Source: CAYZBM01 sp964476705 (GTDB taxonomy: Bacteria > Pseudomonadota > Alphaproteobacteria > Rickettsiales > UBA6187). Taken from it: a stretch of DNA of 16,932 nt. The notes under the pieces are model-generated. The model was not told where the DNA came from, ran no database searches, and saw nothing but the letters and a program-made list of their open reading frames with translations. How positions within the stretch are numbered: position 1 is the first letter of the stretch; every line of letters begins with the position of its first letter. Of this stretch, positions 13,766 to 16,932 are shown piece after piece. Location of the stretch: assembly GCA_964476705.1 (NCBI GenBank), contig CAYZBM010000044.1, positions 1-16,932 of the forward strand. The letters run 5' to 3'. The position numbers were made by a program, and so were the translations under genes.

Positions 13766-14666
13766 TGATCTTGATTTCCCATTCAAGTTCAATACCTGAT
13801 TCTTCCTTTACTCTTTTTCTAACTTCTTCACCTAAATTTTCAATATCTGTAGCTGTAGCATTGTCAGAATTAATAAAAAAATTACAATGTTTAGTAGAAA
13901 CTTCAGCGCCGCCAATTTTAAGACCGCGACAACCAGCCTCATCAATTAATTGCCAGGCTTTTTTACCTTCAGGATTTTTAAAAGTACTACCGCTAGTTTT
14001 GCTTCTAATTGGTTGCGTTTCTTCGCGGGCCTTGCTGATATTGTCCATTTTTTCTTCAATATCTTTCCGGTTACCTTGCTCTAATTTAAAACGTGATTTA
14101 ATAAAAATTATATTCTCAGGTAAAGTTTGTCCCCGATAAATATAACCAATATCGCTATTACTTAAGGTCTGGATATTGCCATTTTCATCAATTATATCTG
14201 CAGAAATAAGCGATGAAGATATATCACTACCATAAGCGCCAGCATTCATAAAAGATGCGCCACCCACGCTTCCTGGAATGCCAACTAAAAATTCTAAACC
14301 CGTTAAATTATGTACGGCTGCAAACATAGCTAAATTATAACATAGAGCGGCAGCGCCAGATTCTATAATATTGCCATTAGCGGTCATCTGGGTAAATTCT
14401 CGGCCAAGTTTAATTACTACACCTTTAATTCCACCATCTCTAACTAATAAATTTGAACCAACCCCTAATATAGTAATATTAATATTTTGTGGTCGATTTT
14501 TTAAGAAAAAAACTAGTTGTTCTATATTACTTGGCCTGAATAAAACTTGAGCCTCTCCACCAACATTAAACCAGTTGGTTTTAGATAACGGAACATTAAA
14601 CCTATATGCACCATCAATTTTAGGCAGTAAATCTTGAATGTTACTATTTTCAGGCTTATTGTTCAT
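13749..14666 (-). CDS. murB: UDP-N-acetylenolpyruvoylglucosamine reductase MurB
   Basis: MurB reduces UDP-GlcNAc-enolpyruvate to UDP-MurNAc with NADPH and FAD in the cytoplasm. The 305 residues show NWFNVGGEAQVLFRP (31-45), the FAD-binding GVGSNLLVRDGGIKGVVI (68-85), FLVGIPGSVGGASFMNAGAY (126-145), and YRGQTLP. The C-terminal block SGSTFKNPEGKKAWQLIDEA contains the proton-donor serine, Ser227. KHCNFFIN and ELEWEIKIIG finish the family pattern. It starts 10 nt after murC with no obvious ribosome site. Its last codons form half of a 17-bp palindrome. Confidence 0.97.
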   Translation of the reverse strand: MNNKPENSNIQDLLPKIDGAYRFNVPLSKTNWFNVGGEAQVLFRPSNIEQLVFFLKNRPQNINITILGVGSNLLVRDGGIKGVVIKLGREFTQMTANGNIIESGAAALCYNLAMFAAVHNLTGLEFLVGIPGSVGGASFMNAGAYGSDISSSLISADIIDENGNIQTLSNSDIGYIYRGQTLPENIIFIKSRFKLEQGNRKDIEEKMDNISKAREETQPIRSKTSGSTFKNPEGKKAWQLIDEAGCRGLKIGGAEVSTKHCNFFINSDNATATDIENLGEEVRKRVKEESGIELEWEIKIIGDKI

Positions 14667-14676
14667 AAAAAAAGAT

Positions 14677-16113
14677 TTACATATTTACAATTTTTTTTGG
14701 CAAATCATAAGCCCATTTAGTAATACTACCAGCGCCAAGGAAGATTACCATATCACCATCATTGGCAATATTTTTTATCATTCCAGCCAGCAAATCTTCT
14801 GATTCGCAAATACTAACATTATTATGATTAGTATATTTTTCTATGCCGGATGCTAAATTATTGTGGTTAGCTCCATTAATCGGATCTTCACCGGCTGCAT
14901 AAACTGGAGTTACAATTATATTATTAGCATCGCCAAAACACTGACAAAAATCATCAAAAAGATCATGTAATCTAGTATAACGATGCGGTTGTAATACTGC
15001 TATTACTTTACCACCATTATTATCTTGAATATTTCTTGCTGCTTTTAGAGTTGCCGAGATTTCTTTAGGATGATGAGCGTAGTCATCAATAAATGTTATG
15101 CCATTTGCTATTCCGGTTTGAGTAAAACGTCTTTTAACGCCACTAAAACTACATAAACCTTTTTTAATTGCTTCTTCATCAAATTCTAATCTTAAGGCTA
15201 TAGCTATGGCTGATAGTGAATTAAGTACGTTATGAATGCCTGGTGTTGATAATTTAATATCTTTTATTTGTTTATATTTACTAGATAAATTAGTTGATAT
15301 TTCTATATCAAATATACTTTCATAACTAAGAGAGCGGATATTTACTGCCCGAATATCAACATTTTTTTCGTCTATACCATAAGTAAAAATAGTTCTTTCT
15401 GTTATAGATTTAGCTAACTCTTTTACTATATCATGATCTTTACATAATACGGCAAAACCATAAAAAGGTAGGTTTAAGATAAATTGTTTAAAAGCATTTT
15501 TTAGGTTATCAAAAGTTCCATAATTTTCCATATGTTCAGGATCAATATTGGTCACAACGCCAATAACTGCCGGTAATTTTAAAAATGTACCGTCTGACTC
15601 ATCAGCTTCAGCAACCAGCCATCTTCCTTGACCTAATTTAGCATTGCTACCATGATCATTTAAAATGCCACCATTAATTATAGTAGGATCGTATCCGGCT
15701 TTAGAAAATAAAGTTGCAATTAAAGATGTTGTAGTAGTTTTCCCGTGGGTTCCAGCAATAGCAATAGAATTTTTAAGCCGCATAAGTTCGGCTAACATTT
15801 GTGCGCGTAGTATTATGGGTATATTTTTTTTGTTAGCTTCAATCAACTCTGGGTTATTCGGCTTAATAGCCGATGATTTAACTAATATTGAAACTTGCTC
15901 TAAATTATTTGCTTCTTGTTTGTTAAATATTTTGATGCCTAAATTTTTAAGTCGTTCAGTGACATAGTTATCGCTGATGTCAGAGCCTTGAACCTTGTAG
16001 CCCAAATTGTGAAAAATTTCAGCGATACCACTCATGCCAATACCACCAATACCGACGAAATGAATTAAACCATTGTAATTTGGTAATAAGTTTATATTAT
16101 TTGCAAAGTCCAT
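14677..16113 (-). CDS. murC: UDP-N-acetylmuramate--L-alanine ligase MurC
   Basis: MurC adds the first L-alanine to UDP-MurNAc using ATP, in the cytoplasm. 478 residues, the usual length. HFVGIGGIGMSGIAEI (18-33) is the UDP-binding Rossmann motif, AGTHGKTTTTSL (120-131) is the P-loop, ADESDGTFLKLPAVIGVVTN lies in the central ATPase domain, and FIDDYAHHPKEI with LQPHRYTRLHDLFDDF are C-terminal MurC blocks. AGGA lies 8 nt before the ATG. It heads the murC-murB-ddl-ftsQ run. A lipoprotein gene diverges from it 199 nt away; no clear promoter was found in that spacer. Confidence 0.97.
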   Translation of the reverse strand: MDFANNINLLPNYNGLIHFVGIGGIGMSGIAEIFHNLGYKVQGSDISDNYVTERLKNLGIKIFNKQEANNLEQVSILVKSSAIKPNNPELIEANKKNIPIILRAQMLAELMRLKNSIAIAGTHGKTTTTSLIATLFSKAGYDPTIINGGILNDHGSNAKLGQGRWLVAEADESDGTFLKLPAVIGVVTNIDPEHMENYGTFDNLKNAFKQFILNLPFYGFAVLCKDHDIVKELAKSITERTIFTYGIDEKNVDIRAVNIRSLSYESIFDIEISTNLSSKYKQIKDIKLSTPGIHNVLNSLSAIAIALRLEFDEEAIKKGLCSFSGVKRRFTQTGIANGITFIDDYAHHPKEISATLKAARNIQDNNGGKVIAVLQPHRYTRLHDLFDDFCQCFGDANNIIVTPVYAAGEDPINGANHNNLASGIEKYTNHNNVSICESEDLLAGMIKNIANDGDMVIFLGAGSITKWAYDLPKKIVNM

Positions 16114-16312
16114 GTATAATTCCTATATACAATCTATGTTATTAGAAGGTGATAATTAGATCTTGCATAATATATACGAAAAAATAGCTAATTTTATTTT
16201 TTTATATTAATTTGCGTATAAGTATGCGATATTCAAGTAGCATCTTAAAGAGAGATAGATAATATATATTATACAATCAAACAATGCTTTTCTTATTGTT
16301 AATAAAAGAAAT

Positions 16313-16615
16313 ATGAAATATTTTTTACAAATATTAATTTTTTTCCTATTGCCGGGTTTATTTGCTTGTGTAGATACCCAGTCAAGTAACAATTATGTCA
16401 AACCTGCGGTAAATAATACTGGTGCTGTAGCTGATCAATTTAAAAAAGAGCTAAATGGTTCTACCAATGGGCAGCATCATCAGGTAGAACAAGATAATGA
16501 TGCAAATAGTAAGTATAAATATCCTAAATATGATACTGAACAAGATAATCAGTATAATACTAGATATAGGGATAATGATGAGGAATATTATTACCCTTTA
16601 TATTTTAACGAGTAA
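16313..16615 (+). CDS. Small Tyr/Asn-rich lipoprotein
   Basis: A 100-residue product with a clear lipoprotein signal: a short hydrophobic run ending LPGLFAC, lipid Cys19. The rest is polar, low-complexity, and rich in Asn, Gln, Tyr and Asp, with a KYKYPKYDTEQDNQYNTRY segment and EEYYYPLYFNE at the end; it is probably disordered. It lacks the GWxxGC core, so it is not a sixth member of that array. No strong ribosome site is seen; TTAAAG and TATTAT about 16 nt apart (16245-16272) may be its promoter. The stop codon overlaps the first bases of a 123-nt palindromic element. Function unknown. Confidence 0.65.
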   Translation: MKYFLQILIFFLLPGLFACVDTQSSNNYVKPAVNNTGAVADQFKKELNGSTNGQHHQVEQDNDANSKYKYPKYDTEQDNQYNTRYRDNDEEYYYPLYFNE

Positions 16616-16736
16616 AATTGATTCTTTTTGGTAATTTTGGCGTTGAAGATTAATAAAGCTGTCCTCACGTATGAAGAATACGCTGCGGTATCTTTACTAA
16701 CCTTCGCCTAAAAATTCCTCAAAAATAATCAATTTT
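16614..16736. repeat. 123-nt near-palindromic element
   Basis: Perfect 10-bp ends, AAAATTGATT (16614-16623) and AATCAATTTT (16727-16736), enclose arms that stay similar in reverse complement almost to the centre. The last perfect pairing is CGTAT/ATACG around GAAGA (16673-16677). Short gaps and mismatches occur along the arms. It has the form of a miniature inverted-repeat or palindromic element. 18 nt of its left end (16620-16637) recur directly at 16742-16759. Confidence 0.65.
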
Positions 16737-16741
16737 ATAAG

Positions 16742-16759
16742 GATTCTTTTTGGTAATTT
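16742..16759 (+). repeat. 18-nt direct repeat of the palindromic element's end
   Basis: An exact copy of 16620-16637 (GATTCTTTTTGGTAATTT). It lies 6 nt past the right end of the 123-nt element and may be a partial second copy. Confidence 0.7.
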
Positions 16760-16769
16760 CTTCCTTATT

Positions 16770-16794
16770 TTGTGAAAAAATTATTTTTTCACAA
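16770..16794. repeat. 11-bp perfect hairpin with GTGAAAAAA core
   Basis: TTGTGAAAAAA (16770-16780) pairs with 16784-16794 around TTA. It shares the GTGAAAAAA / TTTTTTCAC core with the hairpin at 214-257. Confidence 0.6.
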
Positions 16795-16805
16795 GTTGTA
16801 TTGTG

Positions 16806-16841
16806 TTTATAATACTTGGGAGCGGCCCATCGTATTATAAA
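16806..16841. repeat. Two-part hairpin
   Basis: TTTATAATAC (16806-16815) pairs with 16832-16841. Inside, TGGG (16817-16820) pairs with CCCA (16826-16829). The GC-rich inner stem stands out from its AT-rich surroundings. Confidence 0.55.
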
Positions 16842-16848
16842 CGAATTT

Positions 16849-16876
16849 AGACAAATGAACACTGGTTCATTTGTCT
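16849..16876 (+). terminator. 12-bp hairpin just upstream of the group II intron
   Basis: AGACAAATGAAC (16849-16860) pairs perfectly with 16865-16876 around ACTG and is followed by TTAA. It resembles a terminator with a weak T-run. The intron 5' end begins 4 nt later, so it may be the insertion target. Confidence 0.5.
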
Positions 16877-16880
16877 TTAA

Positions 16881-16932
16881 GTGCGCTAGGCATGGATGTT
16901 AAGTAGGTGGTGAAAGTCCACTATGGGCCCTT
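16881..16932 (+). mobile_element. 5' end of a group II intron (cut by the window edge)
   Basis: The sequence begins GTGCG, the group II intron 5' consensus. It continues with a GCATGG segment and GGTGAAAGTCCAC (16908-16920), a run I know from domain I of bacterial group II introns, which can form a small hairpin. Only 52 nt lie in the window. The intron reads on the plus strand, so a reverse transcriptase/maturase gene would be expected beyond the right edge. Its class cannot be set from this piece. Confidence 0.7.

Noticed and set aside
16207..16392. 61-codon minus-strand open frame
   Set aside because: It overlaps the lipoprotein gene start on the other strand and has no ribosome site or recognisable domain.
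16313..16615. Sixth member of the GWxxGC lipoprotein family
   Set aside because: It has a lipobox but no GW motif and no core cysteine pair.
1..16932. CRISPR array
   Set aside because: No regularly spaced direct repeats are present; repeats found are palindromes or single pairs.

Overview
The window is AT-rich DNA from what looks like an intracellular alphaproteobacterium of the order Rickettsiales. This is an inference. It rests on strong AT bias (A/T-ending codons, poly-Lys/Asn/Ile proteins), the murC-murB-ddl-ftsQ gene order, many intergenic palindromes, lysine-rich small lipoproteins and a biotin gene set like those scattered among Rickettsiales. I cannot name a genus.

Layout. (1) 1-632: palindromic repeat DNA and a minus-strand tRNA-Val(UAC). 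(2) 633-1602: a two-gene minus-strand membrane-protein unit, DUF3147-like then a short CDF-type cation transporter. (3) 1822-1898: tRNA-Asp(GUC). (4) 2094-3031: an exported protein built from two three-cysteine repeats, then a PhnA/YjdM-like zinc-ribbon protein. (5) 3206-4807: a sulfur/redox locus. A BigR/SqrR/YgaV-like persulfide-sensing ArsR repressor and a YgaP-like membrane rhodanese read left; an AhpD-like CxxC protein and a DUF2892 protein read right; a 30-nt imperfect dyad lies between them. (6) 4881-6779: five tandem paralogous small lipoproteins of a GWxxGCxSG family, read left from one strong promoter. (7) 6988-11938: biotin synthesis, bioF-bioH-bioC to the left and bioB-bioA to the right from a 70-bp divergent region; bioD is absent. 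(8) 11935-16113: the envelope/division cluster murC-murB-ddl-ftsQ, read left and meeting bioA with overlapping stop codons. ftsA, usually next after ftsQ, is not here. (9) 16313-16932: a further small lipoprotein gene, a 123-nt near-palindromic element, three hairpins, and the 5' end of a group II intron running off the window.

How they work together. BioC and BioH divert fatty-acid synthesis to pimeloyl-ACP, and BioF, BioA and BioB convert it to biotin, with the BioD step supplied from elsewhere. MurC, MurB and Ddl make the UDP-MurNAc-peptide precursor, and FtsQ links wall synthesis to division. The sulfur locus probably senses and clears reactive sulfur.

Most worth a second look: the five-gene GWxxGC lipoprotein array with its dyad-containing promoter; the C-x11-C-x12-C repeat protein; the compact persulfide-response locus; the biotin genes at the edge of the mur/fts cluster; and the palindromic element plus group II intron at the right end.
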